Assembly (NCBI GenBank): GCA_000153745.1 | Contig: DS022282.1 | Location: 416,027 to 480,026, forward strand | Direction of reading: 5' to 3' | DNA: 64,000 nt | Source of the DNA: Rhodobacterales bacterium HTCC2255 | GTDB lineage: Bacteria > Pseudomonadota > Alphaproteobacteria > Rhodobacterales > Rhodobacteraceae | Part shown: positions 8,434-16,923 of the stretch, piece after piece | How the letters are laid out: each line of letters begins with the position of its first letter | Numbering within the stretch: position 1 is the stretch's first letter | Program-made: the position numbers and the translations under genes | Notes under the pieces: model-generated | Database searches by the model: none | The model's input: only the letters and a program-made list of their open reading frames with translations | What the model was told of the DNA's origin: nothing

Positions 8434-10499
8434 ATTTTATGTCCTTCAATTACCCAAATAGATCCGGGGAAAGCACAAGGTAAATTTACTCCCCGCGACA
8501 TCAAGAATTGGCCTGAAAGCAATAACTCTTTGTCTCTTAACGCTATTCTACCTCTTGAAACTTGCGCCGCATTATCAGGTGTAATTAAATTTATTTTATA
8601 AATAGAGTTTGCATCTAAGCCCGTTAACATAACTGGCTTAGGTGAACTGTAAACAGATTGTTCCATTTGCACCACAAATGAGACAAATTTTTCATTATCA
8701 ATTGATACCTGAATTTCACCAATTTGAGATTTATCACTCAAGTCTAATCTATGGAAAATAGCTTTATGCATCCAATGGCGGTTTTCTTTATACCAATCAG
8801 TAACAGCTCTTAGTATTTTCACTTCTTCATCAGTAAGCTCTCGTGGATCCATTTCAAAACCCATATGCCTACTTGCAGCCACCCAAGCTCTAAGCGAAAT
8901 GTCAAAAATACGACCTGAAGTATGACATTTTCTTGGCCCAACATGTGACCCTATAACTTCCGATGGCAACCAGACGCTTGCATTATTTTGCATTTTAAAT
9001 CTTACCATTGCGTCATTACTATCAGATAACCAAACCCTGTGGGTAGTGCTCAAAACACCATAATCTATTCTTCCGCCACCAGATGAACAGCTTTCAAATT
9101 CAACATTTGGAAAAGCTGTGCGTAATTTATCTAAAAGACGATAAAAACCATTTGCTTGATTATGATCAGGAAAAGGTAAAACTCTATTATGATCCCATTT
9201 TATGTAAGATATCTTATTTTCAAATAATATTTTACTTATTTTCTCGAATAAATAACTTTGTACTTCCTTAATATTCAAATCTAAAACTAATTGATTACGC
9301 CCTAATGTTTGATTTTTTTTTCCAAGTATCCAATCAGGATTATTCTTAAACAACTTACTATTTGGACTCACCATTTCTGGTTCAAACCAAATTCCAAATT
9401 CCATTCCAATTTGATTAACATACTGTATTAATGGCGCTAGCCCTTCTGGGTATTTTCTTTTATCTATCTCCCAATCTCCAAGACTTGACGTGTCATCATC
9501 TCGGAGCCCAAACCAACCATCATCCAGAACAAACCTTTCAGCTCCTAAAGTTACAGCCAATTTTGCAATTTCTTTTAAATCTTTTAATGAATGTTTAAAG
9601 TAGATAGCTTCCCAACAATTATAATGAACAGGCCTTGGTAATTTTTCTAAAGTAGATGGAAGAATTTCTTTTCTTACGAAAGACTGAAATGATTGAGCAA
9701 TTCCATTAAGACCTTTTGAAGATTTTGAAACAAACATTGGCGCCGTTGATATTTTTTGCGTAAGCGCATTCTTAAAGGATTGTGAATGCCCAAATTGAAT
9801 CTGCCTTTGGCCAGTAGATAATTCCTCAATCTGCATCCTATGCCCACCAGACCAGCCATAATGAAAACCAACCGCAGATCCATCAGAATTTGTTGTGTTT
9901 TTATTCAACAGAATTAAACCAGGAAAATTTTCATGACTGGTTCTTCCAGAACGACTTTCTTTAACTACAACACCAGGCCTCCAGGTTAATCTGTCAAAAC
10001 AAAACTCATTAGTCCAATTACCTGAAACCTGAACAAACTCCTCACTCGAACAAAAATCTGGAATAATTGGTGCAGATAACCACCCAACATTTATTGGTTT
10101 TTTACTTTGTAAAGTTGTTTGAAACTTAAAAACTTCCCCATGGATACTTATTTTATGAAAAATAGATAATCCATTATATTCATCCCTACTTTCAAATACC
10201 ATTCCACCTTCTTTTTTAGCATCTATAAATTTAAAGTTGGGAAGTATGTCTATTCCATTCTCATCATGTAAAATTATGCCTGGTTGACCTAAAAACCCAT
10301 CCCCAGAAGTTGGACAAAAATTTATATATTCAGCTTTATCCATTACTCCTCCGCTAAAATCCTGAGGAAACGAATCTAATAATTGTGCTAGGTCTTCTTT
10401 GGAAGTTAATTTAACATCCCAATAAGCAATGAATGGGATACCACCATTACTTGATATTATAACTGTTTGTTCTTGAGTATCTAAACGCCAAGCGTTCAT
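8430..10499 (-). CDS. Alpha-galactosidase, glycoside hydrolase family 36
   Basis: Hydrolyses terminal alpha-D-galactosyl groups. From the ATG at 10497-10499 the protein has 689 residues, close to the 700-730 of bacterial GH36 enzymes. Key motifs are FVLDDGWFG near 323-331, the nucleophile in YIKWDHNR (D436), ESCSSGGGRIDYG near 469-481 and the acid/base region WLSDSNDAM near 490-498 (probably D493). No signal peptide is seen, so it acts on imported oligosaccharides. I chose this ATG because it overlaps the permease stop by 4 bp; longer readings run back into the permease gene. Its stop overlaps the GH42 start. Confidence 0.95.
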   Translation of the reverse strand: MNAWRLDTQEQTVIISSNGGIPFIAYWDVKLTSKEDLAQLLDSFPQDFSGGVMDKAEYINFCPTSGDGFLGQPGIILHDENGIDILPNFKFIDAKKEGGMVFESRDEYNGLSIFHKISIHGEVFKFQTTLQSKKPINVGWLSAPIIPDFCSSEEFVQVSGNWTNEFCFDRLTWRPGVVVKESRSGRTSHENFPGLILLNKNTTNSDGSAVGFHYGWSGGHRMQIEELSTGQRQIQFGHSQSFKNALTQKISTAPMFVSKSSKGLNGIAQSFQSFVRKEILPSTLEKLPRPVHYNCWEAIYFKHSLKDLKEIAKLAVTLGAERFVLDDGWFGLRDDDTSSLGDWEIDKRKYPEGLAPLIQYVNQIGMEFGIWFEPEMVSPNSKLFKNNPDWILGKKNQTLGRNQLVLDLNIKEVQSYLFEKISKILFENKISYIKWDHNRVLPFPDHNQANGFYRLLDKLRTAFPNVEFESCSSGGGRIDYGVLSTTHRVWLSDSNDAMVRFKMQNNASVWLPSEVIGSHVGPRKCHTSGRIFDISLRAWVAASRHMGFEMDPRELTDEEVKILRAVTDWYKENRHWMHKAIFHRLDLSDKSQIGEIQVSIDNEKFVSFVVQMEQSVYSSPKPVMLTGLDANSIYKINLITPDNAAQVSRGRIALRDKELLLSGQFLMSRGVNLPCAFPGSIWVIEGHKI

Positions 10500-11344
10500 T
10501 TTACTGCACCTAATGTCAAACCAGCAATAAAATGTTTTTGCATTGTGAAAAACATTAGCACTGGAGGGAGAGCGGCAACAATTGATCCTGCTGACACTAA
10601 ATGCCATTGTGAAATCCATTGGCCATTCAAAGAGTATAATCCAGCTGTTACAGGCTGTGAATCAACTCCCTGAGTAAGAACTGTTGCCCAAAAGTAATCA
10701 TTCCAAATAAATGTAAATATCAATACAGACAGCGCAGCAATAGCAGGTTTCATAAGTGGAATTACTATATACCAGAATATTTGAAATTCATTGACACCTT
10801 CAACACGTGCGGCTTCAATAAGTTCTCGCGGTAATGCTTTTATAAAATTTCGCATAAATAAAGTGCAAAACCCTGCTTGAAAGGCAATGTGAAACAATAT
10901 CAAAGCCCAAACTGAGTTATAGACACCCATTTGAACAGACAAATCACGTACAGGTACCATCAATATCTGAAAGGGTACAAAGTTTCCTGCAATAAATAGA
11001 AAGAATATTAATATATTACCTTTAAAATTATAAACCGCCAAAGCAAAACCAGTCATACATGACAAAGCGACAGCACCAAATACAGTGGGAATAGTCACTC
11101 TGAAACTATTCCACATGTATTGAGCAAGTGGCGTATTTTTAAAAACAGATGTATAATTTTCATAAAGGTCAAATGAAGTTGGCCATCCCCAATAATTTCC
11201 TGATATTAGGTCTCCGCCTGAACGAAAAGAGGTCAATGCTACTGCTATAAGCGGCAACAACCAAAGAATTAAAACTATTGGTAATGCTGTTTTGTAAACA
11301 GATTGAGTAAGGATATTTGTATTTTCAATCGGCTTTGGAAACAT
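10496..11344 (-). CDS. Sugar ABC transporter permease (MalG/UgpE type)
   Basis: This 282-residue inner-membrane protein has about six membrane segments and the binding-protein-dependent permease EAA loop near residues 176-195 (IEAARVEGVNEFQIFWYIVIPL). It is the second of two permeases of a CUT1-type sugar importer. It sits 2 bp downstream of the other permease and overlaps the alpha-galactosidase start by 4 bp, so transport and hydrolysis genes are translationally coupled. The substrate is presumably a galactoside, by context only. Confidence 0.92.
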   Translation of the reverse strand: MFPKPIENTNILTQSVYKTALPIVLILWLLPLIAVALTSFRSGGDLISGNYWGWPTSFDLYENYTSVFKNTPLAQYMWNSFRVTIPTVFGAVALSCMTGFALAVYNFKGNILIFFLFIAGNFVPFQILMVPVRDLSVQMGVYNSVWALILFHIAFQAGFCTLFMRNFIKALPRELIEAARVEGVNEFQIFWYIVIPLMKPAIAALSVLIFTFIWNDYFWATVLTQGVDSQPVTAGLYSLNGQWISQWHLVSAGSIVAALPPVLMFFTMQKHFIAGLTLGAVK

Positions 11345-11346
11345 AG

Positions 11347-12243
11347 TTAATTTGCTTTCTCGTCTCGATACATCTTCAATAAGAAAAATGTTATGTAAAC
11401 CATCATTATAAGAAATAATATTACCGCAATGGCTGCACCATACCCCATTCTAAATCCATATTCTGAAAAACTCTTTTCATACATGTAATAAGCTAATACT
11501 CGGCTTGACCCCCAAGGACCTCCCGCAGTCATTATTGAAACCATATCAAAACTTCTCAAAGCACCAATCACTGTGACAACTATCGCAATAAAAGTTGCTG
11601 GTTTTAGTTGAGGTAAAATAATATACCACAACATTTTCCAACCTTTAGCGTTATCTAATCGACCAGCTTCAATTTGTTCAGAATCTACAGCGTTTAATCC
11701 TGTTAAATATAAAATCATACAATATGCTGTTTGTGGCCATAATCCAGCAGCGATAATGCCATAAGTCACGTATCGCTCATCAGCTAATATAGCAATTCCA
11801 GTACCCCCAAAAAACTCTATGACTATATTTAATAACCCAAAATTTGGGTCATAAAACCAAGAGAACACCAATCCAACTACAACTTGCGAAATAACGAAGG
11901 GAAAGAAGAACATTGATTTGTAAATTCTTATTCCTCTTACAGATTGATTTAAAAATAGTGCCATAAACAATCCAATTGGAACTGCTAACATGTATAATAT
12001 TAACCAAATAAAATTATTCTTAAGTGATTTATAAAAAGCCTCATCATCAAATAGTTCAACATAATTACCCATGCCAATCCATGTTTTCTCACCAAGACCA
12101 TCCCAGTCATAAAAACTTATATTTATGGATCCTGCAATTGGCCAAATGACATAGGTTATGAACATCAAAAGTCCAGGAGCCATAAATAGCCATGGTGCAA
12201 TCTTTAATTTATTTTTTTTGAAATAAGAATTCATATTAATCAT
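11347..12243 (-). CDS. Sugar ABC transporter permease (MalF/UgpA type)
   Basis: A 298-residue inner-membrane protein with six predicted helices and a conserved EAA-type loop (IEAGRLDNAKGWKMLWYIILP, roughly residues 191-211). It is a CUT1-family permease, the usual partner of the MalG-like protein encoded immediately downstream. A stem-loop separates it from the binding-protein gene upstream. Two in-frame ATGs (12243 and 12234) are possible starts; neither has a strong ribosome site, so the first is kept. Confidence 0.92.
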   Translation of the reverse strand: MINMNSYFKKNKLKIAPWLFMAPGLLMFITYVIWPIAGSINISFYDWDGLGEKTWIGMGNYVELFDDEAFYKSLKNNFIWLILYMLAVPIGLFMALFLNQSVRGIRIYKSMFFFPFVISQVVVGLVFSWFYDPNFGLLNIVIEFFGGTGIAILADERYVTYGIIAAGLWPQTAYCMILYLTGLNAVDSEQIEAGRLDNAKGWKMLWYIILPQLKPATFIAIVVTVIGALRSFDMVSIMTAGGPWGSSRVLAYYMYEKSFSEYGFRMGYGAAIAVILFLIMMVYITFFLLKMYRDEKAN

Positions 12244-12253
12244 CTATGCAAAA

Positions 12254-12283
12254 TATCCAGCACGCATTTGTACGTGCTGGATA
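12254..12283 (-). terminator. Intercistronic stem-loop after the galactoside binding-protein gene
   Basis: Arms 12254-12264 and 12273-12283 form an 11-bp perfect stem around an 8-base loop. It lies between the stop of the binding-protein gene and the start of the first permease gene, with no clear U-tract. It most likely protects or partly terminates the upstream message, so that binding protein is made in excess of permease. Confidence 0.7.
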
Positions 12284-12289
12284 CCAGTA

Positions 12290-13528
12290 TTATTTATAAA
12301 CTCGAGTACGAACTTTTTCTAATCTTTTTAGAATAGCGTCTAAACGTTCTGGTTTAACCATAAATTCTTGGAAACCTTCCATTCCAGCTTGCGCCATTTC
12401 TGCAGGTGCATCCCTGTCAAAGAATTGCGCGATGCCGCCAGTTGTGCTTGAGAGCATTGACATTCCAGCCTGCAAGAATTTGTCATCACTTACAGAACTA
12501 TTCTTGTTAATTGGAAGTTGTCCTAATGTTGCATTTATTTTAGTTTGAACATCAGCACGCCCTAAAAATGCCAAGAACTTCTTTGCATCCACTTTGTTTT
12601 TTGCATTTGCTGGGATGTGAATAGTGTCTGTTGGAGCTTCTTCTGCCATATCAATATTAGGATTGATTTGTGGAAATTGGAAAAATCCTAACTGATCATC
12701 ACTTAATCCCGCTTCGCGAAGTGGTGCTACAGCAAAGTTACCCATTACATACATTGCTGCATCACCTTGAACCATAGGTGCTAAAGCTTCCTGCCAAGAT
12801 AAAGCAGCATGGTTATCAATGAAGAAACCTGCGTCAACTAACTCTTTCCAGTTTGCGAAAGTAGCTTTTACGCGGTCATCAGTCCAAGAAACTTCACCTT
12901 TTGTTAAAGCCATATGGAAATCATACCCGTTGGTTCTAAGATTCATATAATCAAACACACCACCAGCTGTCCAAAGGTACTTCGAACCAATCGTTATTGG
13001 TTTTACACCATTGGCATTAAGTGTTGCTCCAGCGGCTTTAAAATCATCCCAAGTTTTAGGAATACCAATTCCTAAATTCTCAAAAATATCTTTGCGATAA
13101 TAAACACCCCAATTGTAATAAGTATAAGGTACCCCCCACTTCTTACCATCAATCGTCATTGATGCTGAAGCAGATGCTAATGTGTCATTCAAACCAGCTG
13201 AGGCCCAAACATCATCAACTGGCTCAAAAAGGCCTGCATTAACATATGGTAACATTCTGTTTCCAGCATACCAGTTTGCAAGATCTGGAGCATCGGCTGT
13301 TAAGAAATTTCTGATAGAAGTTTTATAACCTTCGTGATCAAAAAGGTTCCATTTAACTGTTATATCTGAGTTTTCAGCTTCAAAATCTTTTATAAGTTGC
13401 TCAAATGCTGCTTTTGGCGCTGGATCTGATGTATCAGTATTTATAACTAAAGTACCAGCAAAAGCTGTACTTGCCATAAGCGCAAAAGTAACTGCTGATG
13501 CAACAGATGTCTTAAATTTAAAATTCAT
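12290..13528 (-). CDS. Sugar ABC transporter substrate-binding protein (CUT1 family)
   Basis: A periplasmic solute-binding protein of 412 residues. The signal peptide runs through about residue 24 (ASTAFA) and is followed by a mature start GTLVINTDTSD. The remainder fits the COG1653 fold, with YRKDIFENLG and TWDDFKAAG in the usual positions. It is the first gene of the minus-strand operon binding protein, permease, permease, alpha-galactosidase, beta-galactosidase. The ATG at 13526-13528 has a GGGAG ribosome site. The ligand is unknown; the attached glycosidases suggest an alpha- and/or beta-galactoside. Confidence 0.92.
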   Translation of the reverse strand: MNFKFKTSVASAVTFALMASTAFAGTLVINTDTSDPAPKAAFEQLIKDFEAENSDITVKWNLFDHEGYKTSIRNFLTADAPDLANWYAGNRMLPYVNAGLFEPVDDVWASAGLNDTLASASASMTIDGKKWGVPYTYYNWGVYYRKDIFENLGIGIPKTWDDFKAAGATLNANGVKPITIGSKYLWTAGGVFDYMNLRTNGYDFHMALTKGEVSWTDDRVKATFANWKELVDAGFFIDNHAALSWQEALAPMVQGDAAMYVMGNFAVAPLREAGLSDDQLGFFQFPQINPNIDMAEEAPTDTIHIPANAKNKVDAKKFLAFLGRADVQTKINATLGQLPINKNSSVSDDKFLQAGMSMLSSTTGGIAQFFDRDAPAEMAQAGMEGFQEFMVKPERLDAILKRLEKVRTRVYK

Positions 13529-13551
13529 AAGTTTCTCCCAAACTTTTTTTT

Positions 13552-13563
13552 GTTAGCGGTAAC
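13552..13563. promoter_or_regulatory. Possible LacI-family operator (GTTAGCGGTAAC)
   Basis: The sequence fits GTTAnCGnTAAC, a palindrome with the central CG typical of LacI/GalR-family operators. It sits 24-35 bp upstream of the galactoside binding-protein ATG, in the divergent promoter region shared with the ATPase gene. No LacI-family regulator is encoded in this window, so the regulator would have to be elsewhere. Confidence 0.4.
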
Positions 13564-13703
13564 GATTATCATGATTATATTTCCACTCTTTACAAGTTAG
13601 ATTTAATGAGCTTTAAAAAATTATCAGCATTTTGAAGCGGTTGAGAGATCAAAAAGTCTCATTTTTTGACAATTAACATTAAATTTTATTCTATGGGATC
13701 CTA

Positions 13704-14747
13704 ATGGCAAATGTAATATTATCTAAAACAATCAAAAAATATGGTAGTATTGAAGTGATTCATGGTATCGATCTCAAAATAGAGGACGGTGAATTTTGTG
13801 TATTTGTTGGACCATCCGGATGTGGAAAATCAACTTTATTACGTATGATTTCAGGTTTGGAAAATACAACATCAGGAAATATTTACATCGGATCAGAAGA
13901 TGTAACTAATGTTGACGCCTCAGATCGAGGGGTCGCCATGGTTTTTCAATCATATGCATTGTACCCACACATGACAGTAAGAGAAAATATGGGTTTTGGT
14001 TTAAAAATGAACAAAACTCCAAAAGATGAAATCAACGAAAAAGTAAATAAAGCAACAGAAATTTTAAAACTTGAACCATATCTAGATCGTAAACCAAAAG
14101 CTTTGTCAGGCGGGCAAAGGCAAAGGGTTGCAATTGGTCGCGCAATTGTTAGAGGTCCAGAAGTTTTCCTTTTTGATGAACCACTTTCAAATCTAGATGC
14201 AGAATTACGCCTTGAAATGCGTGTTGAGTTAGCACGACTTCATAAAGAACTTGGTACAACAATGATTTACGTAACGCATGATCAAGTGGAGGCTATGACT
14301 TTAGCGGATAAGATAGTAGTTTTAAACGATGGCATAGTGGAACAAGTCGGAACGCCAATGGAATTGTATAGCAACCCAAAGAATCGATTTGTAGCTGGTT
14401 TCATTGGTTCACCCGCAATGAATTTTTTTGAATTAACAAATAAAAATGACACATTAGTTTCCAATCAATTCCCAGATATTGCATTAAAAAAAATAAATGG
14501 TTTCAGTAAAGTAACTGCAGGCATACGCCCAAATGATATTAAATTAAAAAAATCTGGAAATATGAATATCGACCTAATTGAAGAATTGGGAGGAGTAACC
14601 TATTTATATTTATCTGGTAAAGATAATCTAAAATTAGTTGTAGAGCATCGTGAAAAAAATATTCCAAAATTGAATGCAAAAGTCGGCTTAAAAATCAAAG
14701 AGGAAGATTTGCTATATTTCGATAAGGAAACTGGAAAGCGCATTTAA
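13704..14747 (+). CDS. Sugar ABC transporter ATP-binding protein (MalK/UgpC/MsmK type)
   Basis: Cytoplasmic ATPase of 347 residues energising a CUT1 importer. It shows Walker A GPSGCGKST near residues 38-46, the Q-loop in MVFQSYALYPHM, the signature [15 protein letters not shown] near 134-148, Walker B VFLFDEPLSNLD and the switch VTHDQVEAM. A TOBE-type C-terminal domain follows from about residue 235. It is divergent from the galactoside binding-protein operon, which lacks its own ATPase, so the two very likely form one transporter. It overlaps the convergent galK stop by 4 bp. Confidence 0.93.
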   Translation: MANVILSKTIKKYGSIEVIHGIDLKIEDGEFCVFVGPSGCGKSTLLRMISGLENTTSGNIYIGSEDVTNVDASDRGVAMVFQSYALYPHMTVRENMGFGLKMNKTPKDEINEKVNKATEILKLEPYLDRKPKALSGGQRQRVAIGRAIVRGPEVFLFDEPLSNLDAELRLEMRVELARLHKELGTTMIYVTHDQVEAMTLADKIVVLNDGIVEQVGTPMELYSNPKNRFVAGFIGSPAMNFFELTNKNDTLVSNQFPDIALKKINGFSKVTAGIRPNDIKLKKSGNMNIDLIEELGGVTYLYLSGKDNLKLVVEHREKNIPKLNAKVGLKIKEEDLLYFDKETGKRI

Positions 14748-15817
14748 AATTGCATATCTGAAACAAGCCAAGTCCCTTTTATTAAATTTGTAAGTTCAGG
14801 CACTAAGTTTTTTGCACATTCTCTATCCGCTAACACAACAATGCATCCGCCAAAGCCTGCTCCAGTCATCCTCGCACCGAGCGCGCCGAAATCTTGGGAG
14901 AAAGTTACCATGGTATCCATTTTTTCTGTTGAAACACAAAAATCTTTTGACAAACTTTTGTGACCTTCATTCATTATTTTGCCAAATAGTTTTGTGTCAT
15001 TATCTCTTAATGCTTTCACACATTCTAATACTCTTAAATTTTCAGAAATTACATGTTGAGATTTAATTCGATCATCATAATTTTTTACTTTGGATAAATC
15101 ACTTAAAGTTGCGCTTCTTAAACTACTAATTCCCATATCTTTGCAGGCTCTATCACAAGAAGCTCTCCTATCATTATATGCATTATCTTTCAGCTTTCTG
15201 CTCACTCCTGAATGAATTGTCAGGACATTAACATTATCAAAAAATTCTAAATTTTCTGTTTTTCCAGATTGTATATCAAATAATAATGCAGAGTTTTGTT
15301 TTCCTACTGAAATAACCATTTGGTCCATAAGACCACACTGCACTCCAACGTATTCATTTTCTGCTTTTTGAGCTAGTTTTGCTATATTTTCATCCGAAAT
15401 AACAAGATTAAAGCCTTCTCGTAAAGCTTTAAGCATTGCAACTTGTATTGCCGCAGATGAGCTTACTGATGCTCCAACAGGCAAATCACTATAGACGGAA
15501 ACACAAAGCCCTATAGTTTTATCCAGACCACTTACTTCTAGTGCACCCAGTAGATAATCTGTCCAATCCCCATTTGGCTTATCTCCAATAAATCTCTTCG
15601 TTTCTTTTTCAAATTGCTCTGAGTTGGCGATTAAGGTACCACTTGGACCTTTGCTGATGAATATATAAACGCCCAAAGGCAGTGGCATTGGCAATACCAA
15701 TCCATCGTTAAAGTCTGTATATTCTCCGATTAGATTTACCCGACCCGGGGCAAATGCACTAGCTATGACATCACCAAACTTGCTCTTGTGGTTTTCTAAT
15801 AAATCAATCATTTTCAT
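14744..15817 (-). CDS. galK: Galactokinase
   Basis: Phosphorylates galactose at C1 with ATP, the first committed Leloir step. From the ATG at 15815-15817 it has 357 residues. GHMP-kinase motifs are all present: GRVNLIGEYTDFNDG near residues 26-40 (galactose binding), PVGASVSSSAAIQVA near 114-128 (ATP loop) and MTGAGFGGCIVVL near the C terminus. A second in-frame ATG at 15811 is an equally possible start. It is divergent from galT with only about 56 bp between them. Confidence 0.95.
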   Translation of the reverse strand: MKMIDLLENHKSKFGDVIASAFAPGRVNLIGEYTDFNDGLVLPMPLPLGVYIFISKGPSGTLIANSEQFEKETKRFIGDKPNGDWTDYLLGALEVSGLDKTIGLCVSVYSDLPVGASVSSSAAIQVAMLKALREGFNLVISDENIAKLAQKAENEYVGVQCGLMDQMVISVGKQNSALLFDIQSGKTENLEFFDNVNVLTIHSGVSRKLKDNAYNDRRASCDRACKDMGISSLRSATLSDLSKVKNYDDRIKSQHVISENLRVLECVKALRDNDTKLFGKIMNEGHKSLSKDFCVSTEKMDTMVTFSQDFGALGARMTGAGFGGCIVVLADRECAKNLVPELTNLIKGTWLVSDMQF

Positions 15818-15873
15818 TCTTGTACGGTTGCAGTTTTTTATTAGTATCGTCAACAAATATTAGGATTATTGAT

Positions 15874-16923
15874 TTGAAATTTCATATACACCATCATGAA
15901 AAATTGGATGGGCGTGCTCTTTGGCTTTATTCTGAAAAAGAGCGGACCTATAATATTACAAATGATTTGGAACCATTAGAAAAAGCAAATCAACCATTTA
16001 AAAAAATACACCCTTTACGAGATGAACCAGTATACTTTAACCCAAGTCGGAATATTCGCACTTTAGCCCCCCCACCAGAATATAATCCGCTAGCAGCAGT
16101 TCAAATTAATGGACACCCTGGAGAAATTCCTGTTGAAGATTTTGAAGTTGCTATTTTTCAAAATCGTTGGCCTGGCTTGTCCAATGTATCATCTGAATTT
16201 AAAAAAGATACTTCTGCATACGGTACATGTGAAGTAGTAGTTTATACACCAAATCCATTAGGTTCATTAGCTGACTTATCGATCTCGAATATTATCCTAC
16301 TGTTGAACGCCTTAAGTGATAGATTTGAAAAAATCATGGATGACAATAATATTTCATACGTATTGCCATTTGAAAATCGTGGTGATTTTGTTGGCACTTC
16401 ATTACCCCACCCACACGGTCAAATATATGCGTTTGGAGATTTGCCTCCAAATATTGAACGCCAAATGGAAAATGCAAAGAAAAATAATGTATTTTCATCT
16501 TTGATCAAAAATATAAAAACTGAATTAATTGTTGCTGAAACTGAACACACTTTGACGTTTTGCCCCGAATTTTCAAGATATCCATATGAAACTTGGATCT
16601 TGCCAAAAGTACACCATTCAAAACCAAGTGAAATGACTGATGATGAAATAAATGACATCTCAAATGCTATTAAGGCTCAAGTGAAATTCTTTGATAATAT
16701 CTTCAATAGTCCCATGCCATATGTTTTATGGCATGCATTCTCAGCAAGAAACTATTCACAATATTGGCCATATCATATTCAGTTTTGGCCATTACAACGC
16801 GGCGATGACAAAATGAAATATTTGGCATCTGTTGAACAAATCACTGGCTTATTTTTAGTCGATGTCATGCCTGCAGATGCTGCAAAACATATCAGAGATT
16901 TTCATCGGAAAAACGTAGTATAG
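15874..16923 (+). CDS. galT: Galactose-1-phosphate uridylyltransferase
   Basis: Transfers UMP from UDP-glucose to galactose 1-phosphate. The active-site motif LPHPHGQIYAF (HPH, with the second His as nucleophile) lies near residues 175-185, after VLPFENRGDFVG. The C-terminal half contains a second HIT-like region, including YHIQFWPL. I chose the TTG at 15874, giving 349 residues, because an AGGA ribosome site lies 8 bases upstream and the sequence upstream of it does not look like the family. The 3' end overlaps galM on the other strand by 32 bp. Confidence 0.92.
   Translation: MKFHIHHHEKLDGRALWLYSEKERTYNITNDLEPLEKANQPFKKIHPLRDEPVYFNPSRNIRTLAPPPEYNPLAAVQINGHPGEIPVEDFEVAIFQNRWPGLSNVSSEFKKDTSAYGTCEVVVYTPNPLGSLADLSISNIILLLNALSDRFEKIMDDNNISYVLPFENRGDFVGTSLPHPHGQIYAFGDLPPNIERQMENAKKNNVFSSLIKNIKTELIVAETEHTLTFCPEFSRYPYETWILPKVHHSKPSEMTDDEINDISNAIKAQVKFFDNIFNSPMPYVLWHAFSARNYSQYWPYHIQFWPLQRGDDKMKYLASVEQITGLFLVDVMPADAAKHIRDFHRKNVV

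Noticed and set aside
10500-10619. 40-residue N-terminal extension of the alpha-galactosidase
   Set aside because: The extension overlaps the permease gene, has no family similarity, and the ATG at 10499 overlaps the permease stop in the usual ATGA manner.
13666-13694. Sigma-70 promoter (TTGACA ... TTCTAT) for the ATPase gene
   Set aside because: The -35 is perfect but the -10 matches only half the consensus and would leave almost no leader before the ATG at 13704.
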